The position numbers were made by a program, and so were the translations under genes. A stretch of 64,000 nt of DNA from JAAYJK01 sp964501655 (GTDB lineage Bacteria; Bacillota; Syntrophomonadia; Syntrophomonadales; Syntrophomonadaceae), in NCBI GenBank assembly GCA_964501655.1, contig CAZCTN010000004.1:78119-142118 (forward strand). Reading direction: 5' to 3'. Of the stretch, positions 8,932 through 17,173 are shown in pieces (the stretch's first letter is position 1; each line of letters begins with the position of its first letter). The notes beneath the pieces are model-generated. The model saw nothing but the letters and a program-made list of their open reading frames with translations, searched no databases and was not told the DNA's origin.

Positions 8932-10107
8932 TCATGATCGCTCATTAACCTTTTGTAACAAGCGTTCGATATGATCGTTGGCCAGCCTGCTGTTGTCGTC
9001 GCTGTTCTGTAGAAAGTAGATGGTGTTTTCTATCCTTTCCTGACTGGCTTTGATTTCGTCCCAGTGCCGCTCATCTTCGTACAAGTTCATACAGTCTTGC
9101 AGGTCGTTGGCCCGGCCGGTTTCCAGATAATGTTTAAAAATGCTCAGGGTATTAATATCCTGATAATCACTATGAATGAGCGATTTGTTGATGATATTAT
9201 TGTATATCCTTAAATTTTTCTGGGCATTTTTCAACTTGGATTCGGTGATCTCGATATCAATATGACAGCGATCCAGAAAATCGGCCTTGTGATCCTGCCA
9301 ATGTTCCAGAATTTCTTTATACCGGTCACAGGCTTTTTCGTATTCGCGATACTGAAGCAGATAAATTTTCATCTGGTGGTTGAAACTGCTGGTCTTATCA
9401 TCCTCGCCCTTTCTTTTCCGGAGCATTTTCAAGCTGTTAAAGGGAATCAAATTACTGTTGGATGTACGCTCCACCTGGTGGTTCTGAGGCTTGGTAGGCA
9501 GAATGTCCGGCTCCTGGGGCCATAGGTCTTCAATATTTACGATATTATAGCGAAGTTCCAGCAGCTTGTTTAAATAGTTGCTGTGCCTATTGATCTTTTC
9601 GCTTTCCGTCAAAGCAATGATGCACATATTGATATCCTTTATAAGGTCCTCCTGGTTTTTATAGGTCTTTTTAGCGTTCTTCCGGATCTTCTGATATTCC
9701 AGTACTTCACGATTTACCGGTTCGAGGAATTCCAGGGCCATAATGGCCGCAAAGTCCTGAGCAGTGATCTGCCGGATTCTGGAGGGAACATCCCGGTTCA
9801 AATAGAATCTGGTGTTGCTGAAAGGATAATAATAGGGTCCGGTAACCGAGACATATTCATTGGTAAGCAGGGTTTCAAGGTCTTTATTGATTTGCAGCTC
9901 TTCATCCAGTAATTCCAGCCACTGGCAGCACGGGGACAATGCGTCCTCTTCCGACTGGGACGCTGTCTTCAGCTGCCGATAGGTATCCAAGCTGATGGTC
10001 AGATGGGAATTGTAATAATAAAACAGGACCTCCTCCGGGGTATATTGCAGCAAAAGGGAAAGATCGGGAAAATTTGCCTGGTCCTTATTAAGAAAGGTAA
10101 AAAACAT
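8932..10107 (-). CDS. Uncharacterised protein, 391 residues, charged and helix-rich
   Basis: I do not recognise a family. The protein is soluble (no signal peptide or membrane segment), rich in Lys, Glu, Asp, Asn and Leu, and the second half (about 240-391) has heptad-like stretches that suggest coiled coil. The N-terminal third is rich in aromatic residues (a YYYNSH patch and a later GPYYYPFSNTRFYLN stretch). I chose the ATG at 10107, codon 10 of the longest frame, because AAGGAGG lies 6 bases upstream. It is a single-gene unit convergent with rhomboid and divergent from the gene at 10323. Codon use looks like that of its neighbours. Confidence 0.75.
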   Translation of the reverse strand: MFFTFLNKDQANFPDLSLLLQYTPEEVLFYYYNSHLTISLDTYRQLKTASQSEEDALSPCCQWLELLDEELQINKDLETLLTNEYVSVTGPYYYPFSNTRFYLNRDVPSRIRQITAQDFAAIMALEFLEPVNREVLEYQKIRKNAKKTYKNQEDLIKDINMCIIALTESEKINRHSNYLNKLLELRYNIVNIEDLWPQEPDILPTKPQNHQVERTSNSNLIPFNSLKMLRKRKGEDDKTSSFNHQMKIYLLQYREYEKACDRYKEILEHWQDHKADFLDRCHIDIEITESKLKNAQKNLRIYNNIINKSLIHSDYQDINTLSIFKHYLETGRANDLQDCMNLYEDERHWDEIKASQERIENTIYFLQNSDDNSRLANDHIERLLQKVNERS

Positions 10108-10243
10108 ATGGAACCTCCTTATATGAATTAGCATTTAATAATTTCTATATATTTCCAGTAATTCCTTCTTTTTATAGAAAAAAAGAAATCAGCCCATACT
10201 GGCTTTAATTTACCCTAGCAGGTGGATTATAATGAAATGAGTT

Positions 10244-10291
10244 AGTTCGCCCAGGGAAAAAATAATAAAATATCCTTTTTCAGGGTGAACT
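10244..10291. promoter_or_regulatory. Inverted repeat upstream of the CMD-HAD pair
   Basis: AGTTCGCCC at 10244-10252 is mirrored by GGGTGAACT at 10283-10291 (8 of 9 paired) around an A/T-rich 30-base centre, 32 bases before the gene at 10323. It could be a dyad operator or a leader hairpin. Confidence 0.3.
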
Positions 10292-10322
10292 GCTTAGATT
10301 AAAGACTACAGGGGGATATCCT

Positions 10323-10622
10323 ATGGAAATCAGATTGCCATGGTTTGTTGAAGAATTAAGAGAGAAGGATCCGGAATTCTTTCCGGTAGTTAAGAGGGTA
10401 GTGGAGTCGGTCCTGGAGACCCGCGCCCTGGATGCCAAAACCACTTACCTGGTGGTTCTGGCTCTGGATGCAGCCAAAAATGCCGAGCAGGGAGTAAAGG
10501 TGCTGGCGCAACAGGCTCGCACAGCCGGAGCTACGGAAGAAGAGATAAGGGAAGTGCTGCGTCTGGCCTATTATGTGAGTGGAATGGATGTTATCAAAAC
10601 ATCCCTTAAGGCCTTCGAATAA
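10323..10622 (+). CDS. Carboxymuconolactone decarboxylase (CMD/AhpD-like) family protein
   Basis: A 99-residue, all-helical protein with the CMD-domain pattern: a substrate-facing helix (ALDAKTTYLVVLALDAAKN), then the AGATEEEIREVLRLAYYVSG helix pair. The CxxC-x-x-H redox motif of AhpD peroxidase partners is absent (there is no cysteine at all), so it is not a peroxidase in the AhpD sense; many archaeal and clostridial single-domain CMD proteins are like this and have no known reaction. It lies 24 bases ahead of a HAD hydrolase and is probably co-transcribed with it. Confidence 0.8.
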   Translation: MEIRLPWFVEELREKDPEFFPVVKRVVESVLETRALDAKTTYLVVLALDAAKNAEQGVKVLAQQARTAGATEEEIREVLRLAYYVSGMDVIKTSLKAFE

Positions 10623-10646
10623 AGGAAAGAAAAGGAGAGTTTGGCG

Positions 10647-11354
10647 ATGTTTGAAGCCCTGCTTTTTGATTTGGATGGGACTCTATTGAATATAGATATG
10701 GATGAGTTTTTACCCCGTTATTTTGCTCGCATGACGTCCAGGGCCCAGGAGATGGGTTTTAAGCAGGCAGAGCGCCTGGTGCAGCAAATATGGCTCTCGA
10801 CTGAGAAAATGATTGTCAATACTGATCCGGACAAAACCAACGAAGAGGTATTTTTTGAAGATTTTTATCGGGATTGGCCCTATTCACCGCAAGAATTCAA
10901 CCTATTTTTTGAAACTTTCTACCGGGAGGAATTTCCCCGTTTGCAGCAATACTGTCAGCCCTTTCCCGGGGTAAGCAGGATGATGGAAAGCCTCTTTGAG
11001 CGCCGGTATAAGATTGTTATTGCTACCAATTCAGTATTCCCGTTAACCGCTATTCAAAACCGGCTGGAGTGGGCCGGAGTGGGACACTTTGATTATGAAT
11101 TGGTTACTTCTTATGAAAATATGCATTACTGTAAGCCTCAACCTGGATATTTTCAGGAGATATGCGATGTTATCGGAGTTAAAGCAGAAAACTGCCTGAT
11201 GGTGGGCAATGACACCGGCGAAGATCTGGTGGCCGGAAAGATCGGGATGAAAACCTTTCTGGTTAAGGACATGCTGATTGATAAAGGAGTCGGTCTGAAG
11301 GCTGATTGGCAGGGTCAACTGCCGCAGTTGTATGATTTTCTGAAAAAAATTTAA
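10647..11354 (+). CDS. HAD superfamily hydrolase
   Basis: A 235-residue phosphatase-type haloacid dehalogenase protein. Motif I is FDLDGTLLN at the N-terminus (both Asp nucleophile and acid present), motif II is in VIATNSVFP, and motifs III/IV are KPQPGYF and MVGNDTGEDLVAG. The cap lies between motifs I and II, as in subfamily I phosphatases such as phosphoglycolate phosphatase. I use the ATG at 10647 because AAAGGAGAG is 7 bases upstream; the TTG at 10641 is too close to it. The substrate cannot be read from the sequence. Confidence 0.88.
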   Translation: MFEALLFDLDGTLLNIDMDEFLPRYFARMTSRAQEMGFKQAERLVQQIWLSTEKMIVNTDPDKTNEEVFFEDFYRDWPYSPQEFNLFFETFYREEFPRLQQYCQPFPGVSRMMESLFERRYKIVIATNSVFPLTAIQNRLEWAGVGHFDYELVTSYENMHYCKPQPGYFQEICDVIGVKAENCLMVGNDTGEDLVAGKIGMKTFLVKDMLIDKGVGLKADWQGQLPQLYDFLKKI

Positions 11355-11422
11355 AAATGGAATAAAATTAGCCTGCCCCGGGGGAGATTAATAGTAATAT
11401 TTTTTACTCGGGTGGGGTGGTT

Positions 11423-11611
11423 ATGGGCCGAAAAGGCAAAAAGAAAAAGCCGCTTACGGAGAAGGATTTAATGAAGATGGAGATTGCCAGGGAATTGGGC
11501 ATCTGGGAGCAGATTGAGCAGCACGGCTGGGAATCTTTGAGCAATGCCGCCTGTGGAAGGATAGGGGGCATAATGAGCAAGCGGCTTAAGGAAAGGCGAG
11601 CAAAGGAATAA
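11423..11611 (+). CDS. Alpha/beta-type small acid-soluble spore protein
   Basis: A 62-residue protein with a lysine-rich head followed by the SASP core: MEIARELGI, then GWESLSNAACGRIGGIMSKRL, matching the EIA-E-G ... G-x4-R-x-GG-M pattern of proteins that coat and protect DNA in spores. The start is the ATG at 11423, with GGTGGGG 5 bases upstream. It is monocistronic and ends in a clear terminator. Expression in the developing spore (sigma-G type) is expected from the family, but I could not identify the promoter convincingly. This gene supports a spore-forming host. Confidence 0.85.
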   Translation: MGRKGKKKKPLTEKDLMKMEIARELGIWEQIEQHGWESLSNAACGRIGGIMSKRLKERRAKE

Positions 11612-11625
11612 CGAACATGATAAAT

Positions 11626-11664
11626 ATCCCCGGCTATGGCCACATAGACCGGGGATTATTTTTT
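11626..11664 (+). terminator. Rho-independent terminator of the spore protein gene
   Basis: ATCCCCGG-CTATG pairs with CATAG-ACCGGGGAT across 11626-11656, followed by TATTTTTTT. Confidence 0.85.
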
Positions 11665-11852
11665 GCGGGCAAAGGCACATGGATTCCATCGGCTGTAAGT
11701 GCGGGGGTTGAAATGAAGCCGAATGCCAGCGAGTATCTCTCCTGGCTCTGAGCATATATAGCTCTCCGGTCCGAAGTTCTTGTTAATAAAGGCCGGGATT
11801 GGTTTATAATTATACTTGTAGAAAAAAATGTATTAGTGGTTGGTGAAGAAAG

Positions 11853-12317
11853 TTGAAAGAGATAGAAAGAGTAAGGGAGTATTTAAAGGAGAAAAACCCG
11901 GCTATCCGCATTATTGAATTTGAACAGGATACCAGCACCTCCTGGCTGGCGGCTCAGGCTCTGGGTACGGAGGTAGGGCAAATCGCCAAGTCCATGCTGT
12001 TTAAGAGCAAAAAGGATGATTATGTGCTGGTTGTATCTACCGGTGATGTGAGGATTGATGCTAAAGCAGTAAAGGATCTGGTGGGGGCCAGGGTGCGTAT
12101 GGCCAATGAAACCGAGGTTCAGGAGATCACCGGGTTTCCGGTGGGCGGAGTATGTCCTTTTGCCTTGAAAAATCCAGTGCCGGTATATCTGGATGAAAGT
12201 CTGAAAAGATATGAGGTTGTATATGCGGCAGCCGGTACAGGCAATACTGCGGTTCCGGTTACTTATCAGCAGCTGATGGAAATAACCCAAGGAAGGGCCT
12301 GCCGGGTATCAGAGTAG
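11853..12317 (+). CDS. YbaK/EbsC family aminoacyl-tRNA deacylase-like protein
   Basis: A 154-residue member of the YbaK/ProX editing superfamily, which hydrolyses mischarged aminoacyl-tRNAs in trans (for YbaK, Cys-tRNA-Pro). The conserved features are IAKSMLFKS, with the lysine of the catalytic pocket, VVSTGDVRIDAKAVKDL, the GFPVGGVCPF glycine loop, and the YAAAGTGN motif near the C-terminus. The TTG at 11853 is the only reasonable start. It ends 24 bases before dnaE and is probably in the same transcript. The specific tRNA cannot be told from the sequence. Confidence 0.88.
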   Translation: MKEIERVREYLKEKNPAIRIIEFEQDTSTSWLAAQALGTEVGQIAKSMLFKSKKDDYVLVVSTGDVRIDAKAVKDLVGARVRMANETEVQEITGFPVGGVCPFALKNPVPVYLDESLKRYEVVYAAAGTGNTAVPVTYQQLMEITQGRACRVSE

Positions 12318-12341
12318 TTCAGGTTGACAAGGAGAATGCGT

Positions 12342-15300
12342 ATGGAACCTGGTTTTGTACATTTACATAATCACACCGAGTTCAGCCTGCTGGATGGGGC
12401 CTGCAGAATAAAGGACATTGTAGCCCGTACGGCTGAACTGGGTATGCCGGCCTGTGCCATTACTGATCATGGAGTTCTGTATGGGGTTATAGATTTCTAT
12501 CGGGAGGCTCGCAAACAGGGTATAAAGCCCATTATTGGCTGTGAGGTGTATGTTGCTCCCCGAAGCCGGTTGGATAAGGAGCCCAGGATAGATGACAATA
12601 TGTATCATCTGGTCTTGCTCTGCCAAAACCAGGAAGGTTATCAAAACCTGGTGCAGCTGGTCAGCAGGTCTTTCCTGGAAGGCTTCTATTATAAACCCCG
12701 GGTTGATCGGGAGCTGCTGATGCGTTACAGTGCGGGATTGATTGCTCTATCGGGATGCATAGCTGGGGAAGTGCCCCAGGCTATATTGTCTGGAGAATAT
12801 ATCAAGGCCAGGAATATAGCTCTGGAGTATGATAAGATATTTGGCCGGGGTAATTATTACCTGGAATTGCATGACCATGGGATGCCTGAGGAGAAAAAGG
12901 TTGGTACCGACTTGATCAGGATAAGTGCTGAGACCGGGATACCCCTGGTAGCCAGCAATGATGTGCATTATACTCATCAGAAGGACGCGGCTCATCACGA
13001 TGTGTTGTTGTGTATACAGACGGGAACAGTGGTAAGTGAAGAACAGCGCATGCGCTTTCCGCCTGGCAGTGCGTTTTATCTGAAGAGTCCGGATGAGATG
13101 TACCGGCTTTTTCCTGAACAGCCGGAAGCCCTGGCCAACACGCTGTTGATAGCGGATAGATGCCAGGTGGATTTTGAATTCGGGGCTTTTCATTTGCCTC
13201 ATTTTAAAGTTGAGGCGGGACATACTGCCGAGGAATACTTAAGCAAACTGGTAGCAGTAAAGACCCGGGAGAAATTCCCGGAGCCTGATCCGGCAGTGGA
13301 TGAACGGATTGCCTTTGAACTGCAGGTAATAAACGATATGGGTTTTGCTGCCTATTTCCTGATAGTCCAGGACCTGATCAACTGGGCCCGTACCAATAAC
13401 ATTGCGGTGGGACCAGGACGGGGATCGGCGGCCGGCAGTCTGGTATCTTACGTGCTGGGGATAACCGCCATTAACCCACTGCAATATGGTTTGCTGTTTG
13501 AGCGCTTTCTCAACCCGGAACGGGTCAGCATGCCGGATATAGATATTGATTTCTGCTTTGAGAAACGGGAGCAGGTTATCGAATACATTATTGAAAAATA
13601 CGGTGCTGACCGGGTGGCGCAAATCATCACTTTTGGAACCATGGCGGCTCGGGCGGCTATTCGGGATGTGGGCCGAGCCATGGATATCCCTTACGGAGAA
13701 GTGGATATAATTGCCAAAATGGTTCCCGCCGAACTAGGAGTTACCCTGGATCGGGCCTTAACCATGGCACCGGCTTTGATTGATTTGTATAACAGCGATT
13801 ATACCGCCCGGAAAATAATCGATACCGCCCGGGCGCTGGAAGGCATGCCCCGCCATGCCTCTGTACATGCCGCCGGGGTGGTTATTGGCCAGGAAAGTCT
13901 CAGCAGTCTGCTGCCTCTGCAGAGAACCAGTGACGGGCATATAGTGACCCAGTTTGCCAAGGAAACAGTTGAGGATATCGGGCTGTTAAAGATGGATATC
14001 CTGGGATTGAGAACATTGACCGTGATATACCGCGCCGTAGATATTATCCAGAAGACCCGGGGGGAGCGGATAGAGGTCGACAATATTGACCTGGGCGACC
14101 CAAATGTGTACCGGCTCTTGTCCCAAGGAGATACTATAGGAGTATTCCAGCTGGAGAGCAATGGGCTGCGCCGAATACTGAAAGATATGGTGCCCAGCTG
14201 TTTCGAAGACTTGATAGCAATAATTGCCCTTTATCGTCCTGGTCCGCTGGGCAGTGGCATGGTAGAAGATTTTATCAACTGCAAACACGGTCGTCAGGAG
14301 ATCGAATACATACATCCCATGCTGAAGGACATACTGCAAGAAACTTATGGAGTGGTGCTGTACCAGGAGCAGGTTATGCAGATGGCGGGGATGTGCGCTA
14401 ATTTTACCATGGGTGAGGCCGACGTTTTACGCCGGGCCATGGGGAAGAAAAAGCCGGAAGAACTAATGGCCCAAAGGGATAAATTTGTCCAGGGGGCGGC
14501 CGGCAATAATATAGACCAGACTACTGCGGCCCGGCTATTTGATATCATGGAGAGTTTTGCCGGATATGGCTTCAACAAGAGCCATTCCGCGGCTTATGCT
14601 CTGATATCCTACCAGACTGCTTATTTGAAAACCTATTTTCCGGTGGAATATATGTGTGCTTTCCTGAGCAGTGTAATAGACAGTCAGGAGAAGGTAGTAT
14701 TCTATTTGAAGGAATGCCAGGGAATGGGAATAAAGGTGCTTCCGCCGGATATTAATGAGAGCTTCGAGAATTTTACGGTTAGTGGTGATTGCATACGCTT
14801 TGGGCTGGGAGCTATCAAAAATGTGGGACTGGGTGCGGTGAGCAGTATTGTGCATGCTCGAAAAAACGGGCCATTTCGTTCCCTGTTTGATTTTTGCCAG
14901 CAGGTTGACATGGGGCAGATCAACAAAAGAATACTGGAAAACCTGATCCTGGCAGGCTGCTTTGATACTTTGGGGATAAGCCGTAAAGAGGCCCTGTCCA
15001 TGATGGAAGAATGTGCAGAATTATCTGTTAAGATTAAACAGTGTGAATCCAGCAGCCAGATGTCATTGTTTGGTGAACTTATGGATATGGTGGAGGAACC
15101 CCGGCCGTCTATCCGGGGAGAGTTTCCTCTGCTGGAAAAGCTTAAACGGGAAAAGGATGTACTGGGCTTTTACGTATCAGCCAGCCCCATGGAAGAATAC
15201 CGGGATATAATGCCGCTGTTAAGCGGTCAGAAGATAAGCGATCTGGAAGCTGCAGATGATGAGAGTTATGTCAGATTAGCCGGAATGATAGTGGATATGA

Positions 15301-15734
15301 GCCGGCGAGTCAGCAGAAAGGGTGATGCTTATGCCCGATTTTACCTGGAAGATGGCAGCGACAGGATAGAAGTAATAGTATTTCCGCGGGCTTTGAAAAA
15401 GAACATGGAATTTCTAAATACGGATGGAGGGGTATTAATAGAAGGTTTTTATGACACCCGGGATGAGCAGCCCAAGATTTCTTTGCAACAGGTTCGTCCC
15501 ATCCCCGAGGTAATTAAAGAAATGCATATTCGGATTTCTGAGGATAACGGAGATGCGTTTCGACTCCAGCTTTTGCATCTACTGCAGCAATACCCTGGTC
15601 CGGTGGAAGTCTTTTTGCATCTTCCCGGACGCAGGACCATGCTCTTGCAGGAAAAGTACTATGTCCGGGCTGACAAAGAGTTGAAAGACAGAATGGCTGA
15701 TCTTTGCGGCAATAAGAATGTATGGTTTATTTGA
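12342..15734 (+). CDS. dnaE: DNA polymerase III alpha subunit DnaE
   Basis: An 1130-residue C-family replicative polymerase. The N-terminal PHP domain begins FVHLHNHTEFSLLDGA. The palm carries GPGRGSAAGSLVSYVLG and the catalytic aspartates of PDIDIDF (around residue 395). The fingers, the helix-hairpin-helix segment and a C-terminal OB fold (VRLAGMIVDMSRRVSRKG) follow in the usual DnaE order. I chose the ATG at 12342, with AAGGAG 7 bases upstream, over the ATG at 12336, which would overlap that site, and over the TTG at 12324. Downstream genes mtrB, pfkA and pyk run in the same direction. The length and motif order are normal. Confidence 0.97.
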   Translation: MEPGFVHLHNHTEFSLLDGACRIKDIVARTAELGMPACAITDHGVLYGVIDFYREARKQGIKPIIGCEVYVAPRSRLDKEPRIDDNMYHLVLLCQNQEGYQNLVQLVSRSFLEGFYYKPRVDRELLMRYSAGLIALSGCIAGEVPQAILSGEYIKARNIALEYDKIFGRGNYYLELHDHGMPEEKKVGTDLIRISAETGIPLVASNDVHYTHQKDAAHHDVLLCIQTGTVVSEEQRMRFPPGSAFYLKSPDEMYRLFPEQPEALANTLLIADRCQVDFEFGAFHLPHFKVEAGHTAEEYLSKLVAVKTREKFPEPDPAVDERIAFELQVINDMGFAAYFLIVQDLINWARTNNIAVGPGRGSAAGSLVSYVLGITAINPLQYGLLFERFLNPERVSMPDIDIDFCFEKREQVIEYIIEKYGADRVAQIITFGTMAARAAIRDVGRAMDIPYGEVDIIAKMVPAELGVTLDRALTMAPALIDLYNSDYTARKIIDTARALEGMPRHASVHAAGVVIGQESLSSLLPLQRTSDGHIVTQFAKETVEDIGLLKMDILGLRTLTVIYRAVDIIQKTRGERIEVDNIDLGDPNVYRLLSQGDTIGVFQLESNGLRRILKDMVPSCFEDLIAIIALYRPGPLGSGMVEDFINCKHGRQEIEYIHPMLKDILQETYGVVLYQEQVMQMAGMCANFTMGEADVLRRAMGKKKPEELMAQRDKFVQGAAGNNIDQTTAARLFDIMESFAGYGFNKSHSAAYALISYQTAYLKTYFPVEYMCAFLSSVIDSQEKVVFYLKECQGMGIKVLPPDINESFENFTVSGDCIRFGLGAIKNVGLGAVSSIVHARKNGPFRSLFDFCQQVDMGQINKRILENLILAGCFDTLGISRKEALSMMEECAELSVKIKQCESSSQMSLFGELMDMVEEPRPSIRGEFPLLEKLKREKDVLGFYVSASPMEEYRDIMPLLSGQKISDLEAADDESYVRLAGMIVDMSRRVSRKGDAYARFYLEDGSDRIEVIVFPRALKKNMEFLNTDGGVLIEGFYDTRDEQPKISLQQVRPIPEVIKEMHIRISEDNGDAFRLQLLHLLQQYPGPVEVFLHLPGRRTMLLQEKYYVRADKELKDRMADLCGNKNVWFI

Positions 15735-15835
15735 CCGGAGCGGGGAAAGAATACCTAGCCCAAGGAAAACAGGCTTCGGGAAAATAAGATATTGACGCTG
15801 GCAGCCCTTAAAGGATCAGACAGGAGGTTATATGC

Positions 15836-16084
15836 ATGAATGGCGAATATTTCGGACAAGACTATATTGTGGTCAGAGCGCTGGAAAACGGTGTTACCAT
15901 CATAGGTCTGACCAGGGGAAGAGACACCAAGCTTCATCATACCGAAAAACTGGATAAAGGCGAAATAATGTTTCTGCAGTTCACTGAACATACTTCGGCA
16001 ATAAAAATCAGGGGATATGCGGAGATAGTGCATCGGTATGGAACCAGCACCAGCGGGAATCAAAGCGGAAAGACCAAATCCTGA
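15836..16084 (+). CDS. mtrB: Trp RNA-binding attenuation protein (TRAP)
   Basis: An 82-residue protein clearly homologous to Bacillus TRAP, the 11-subunit ring that binds tryptophan and then wraps (G/U)AG-repeat RNA to attenuate trp genes. From my memory of the B. subtilis protein, the RNA-contact residues Lys37, Lys56 and Arg58 correspond here to Lys38, Lys57 and Arg59, and the tryptophan-pocket segments GLTRG, DTKLHH and QFTEHTSAIK are present. The start is the ATG at 15836, with AGGAGG 8 bases upstream. It sits between dnaE and pfkA with no trp gene nearby, so its targets must lie elsewhere. The C-terminal tail (GTSTSGNQSGKTKS) is short and polar. Confidence 0.93.
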   Translation: MNGEYFGQDYIVVRALENGVTIIGLTRGRDTKLHHTEKLDKGEIMFLQFTEHTSAIKIRGYAEIVHRYGTSTSGNQSGKTKS

Positions 16085-16165
16085 CCAGCAGGGCAGAGCC
16101 TCCCGGCCTGAATGCAGCCGGACACGGCATCCGCCAGTGCCGGCAGGACCAAAGGAGGAAAATCA

Positions 16166-17122
16166 TTGCAGAAGCTGGCAGTACTAACCAGTGGCGGAGA
16201 TGCGTCAGGTATGAATGCAGCCATACGAGCGGTGGTAAGGTCTGCTATATATCTTAGGATGCAGGTTTATGGCATTTATCAGGGTTTTGAAGGCTTAATA
16301 GCCGGTAATTTAAGCGAAATGACTCCTGGTTCGGTAGCGGACATAATACACCGGGGCGGAACCATACTTCAGACTTCCCGCTCCAGTTTGTTTATGGAGG
16401 AGAAGGGAATGGAGCAGGCCCGGAAAAATCTGGATGCCCAAGGGATCGAACATCTGGTAGTAATCGGAGGAAACGGAAGTCTGAGGGGCGGCTACGAGAT
16501 ATCGCGCATGGGAGTTAACGTTATCGGGATACCGGCCACTATCGACAATGATGTGGTCTATACCAGGTCAATTGGTTTCGACACCGCTATAAATACCGTA
16601 TTGATGGCTATAAACCATATCCGGGATACAGCCAGCAGTCATGGCCGGGTATTCATAATAGAGGTTATGGGCCGTCACTGCGGCGAAATTGCCCTGGCGG
16701 CAGGAGTTGCCGGGGGAGCAGAATCGATATTGGTGCCGGAGATAGAGACTGATTTTGAACAGATAATCTTCAAAATTCAAGCCGGCATCAGCCGGGGAAA
16801 ACTGCACAGCATAATCATCGTGGCCGAGGGAGTTTATCCAGTAATGGAGCTGCAGGACTATATCGTGAAGAAAACCGGGCAGGACACCAGGATAACCATC
16901 CTGGGCCATATCCAGAGGGGAGGCACACCCAGCGCAGTAGACCGGATACTGGCTTCGCAGATGGGAAAGACAGCGGTGGACTGTATAGCGGAAGGACAGA
17001 AAAACGTCATGGTAGCCGGCCAGGAAGAGAGGATTCTTACTGTACCCTTGGGAGAAGTGATAAACGGAACCAAGACTCCAGAGCTTAAAATGTTTGAACT
17101 GGCCCGTATCTTGTCTATATAG
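16166..17122 (+). CDS. pfkA: 6-phosphofructokinase, with Asn at position 103
   Basis: A 318-residue PfkA-type enzyme that phosphorylates fructose 6-phosphate at C1. The start is the TTG at 16166, with AAAGGAGG 7 bases upstream, giving QKLAVLTSGGDASGMNA at the N-terminus; the longer frame from 16112 adds an unrelated tail. With this start the numbering matches E. coli PfkA: the catalytic TIDND motif lies at 125-129 and Gly104 (ATP type) is kept. However, the normal GGDGS is GGNGS, so the Mg-binding Asp103 is Asn, and position 124, Gly in ATP enzymes and Lys in PPi enzymes, is Ala. EVMGRHCG is intact. pyk follows 51 bases later, a common glycolytic pair. Confidence 0.93.
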   Translation: MQKLAVLTSGGDASGMNAAIRAVVRSAIYLRMQVYGIYQGFEGLIAGNLSEMTPGSVADIIHRGGTILQTSRSSLFMEEKGMEQARKNLDAQGIEHLVVIGGNGSLRGGYEISRMGVNVIGIPATIDNDVVYTRSIGFDTAINTVLMAINHIRDTASSHGRVFIIEVMGRHCGEIALAAGVAGGAESILVPEIETDFEQIIFKIQAGISRGKLHSIIIVAEGVYPVMELQDYIVKKTGQDTRITILGHIQRGGTPSAVDRILASQMGKTAVDCIAEGQKNVMVAGQEERILTVPLGEVINGTKTPELKMFELARILSI

Positions 17123-17173
17123 GCAGGAGCAGGCCATTGATATTCCATATATTGGGCAGGAGGTGAAGGCGGC

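Noticed and set aside
11859..11891. GAG/TAG-rich run at the start of ybaK as a TRAP-binding site
   Set aside because: Only four or five triplets with spacing from 1 to 7 bases; TRAP sites need more triplets at 2-3 base spacing.
16112..16165. N-terminal extension of PfkA
   Set aside because: The extension has no ribosome site and no family match. The TTG at 16166 has AAAGGAGG and restores E. coli numbering.
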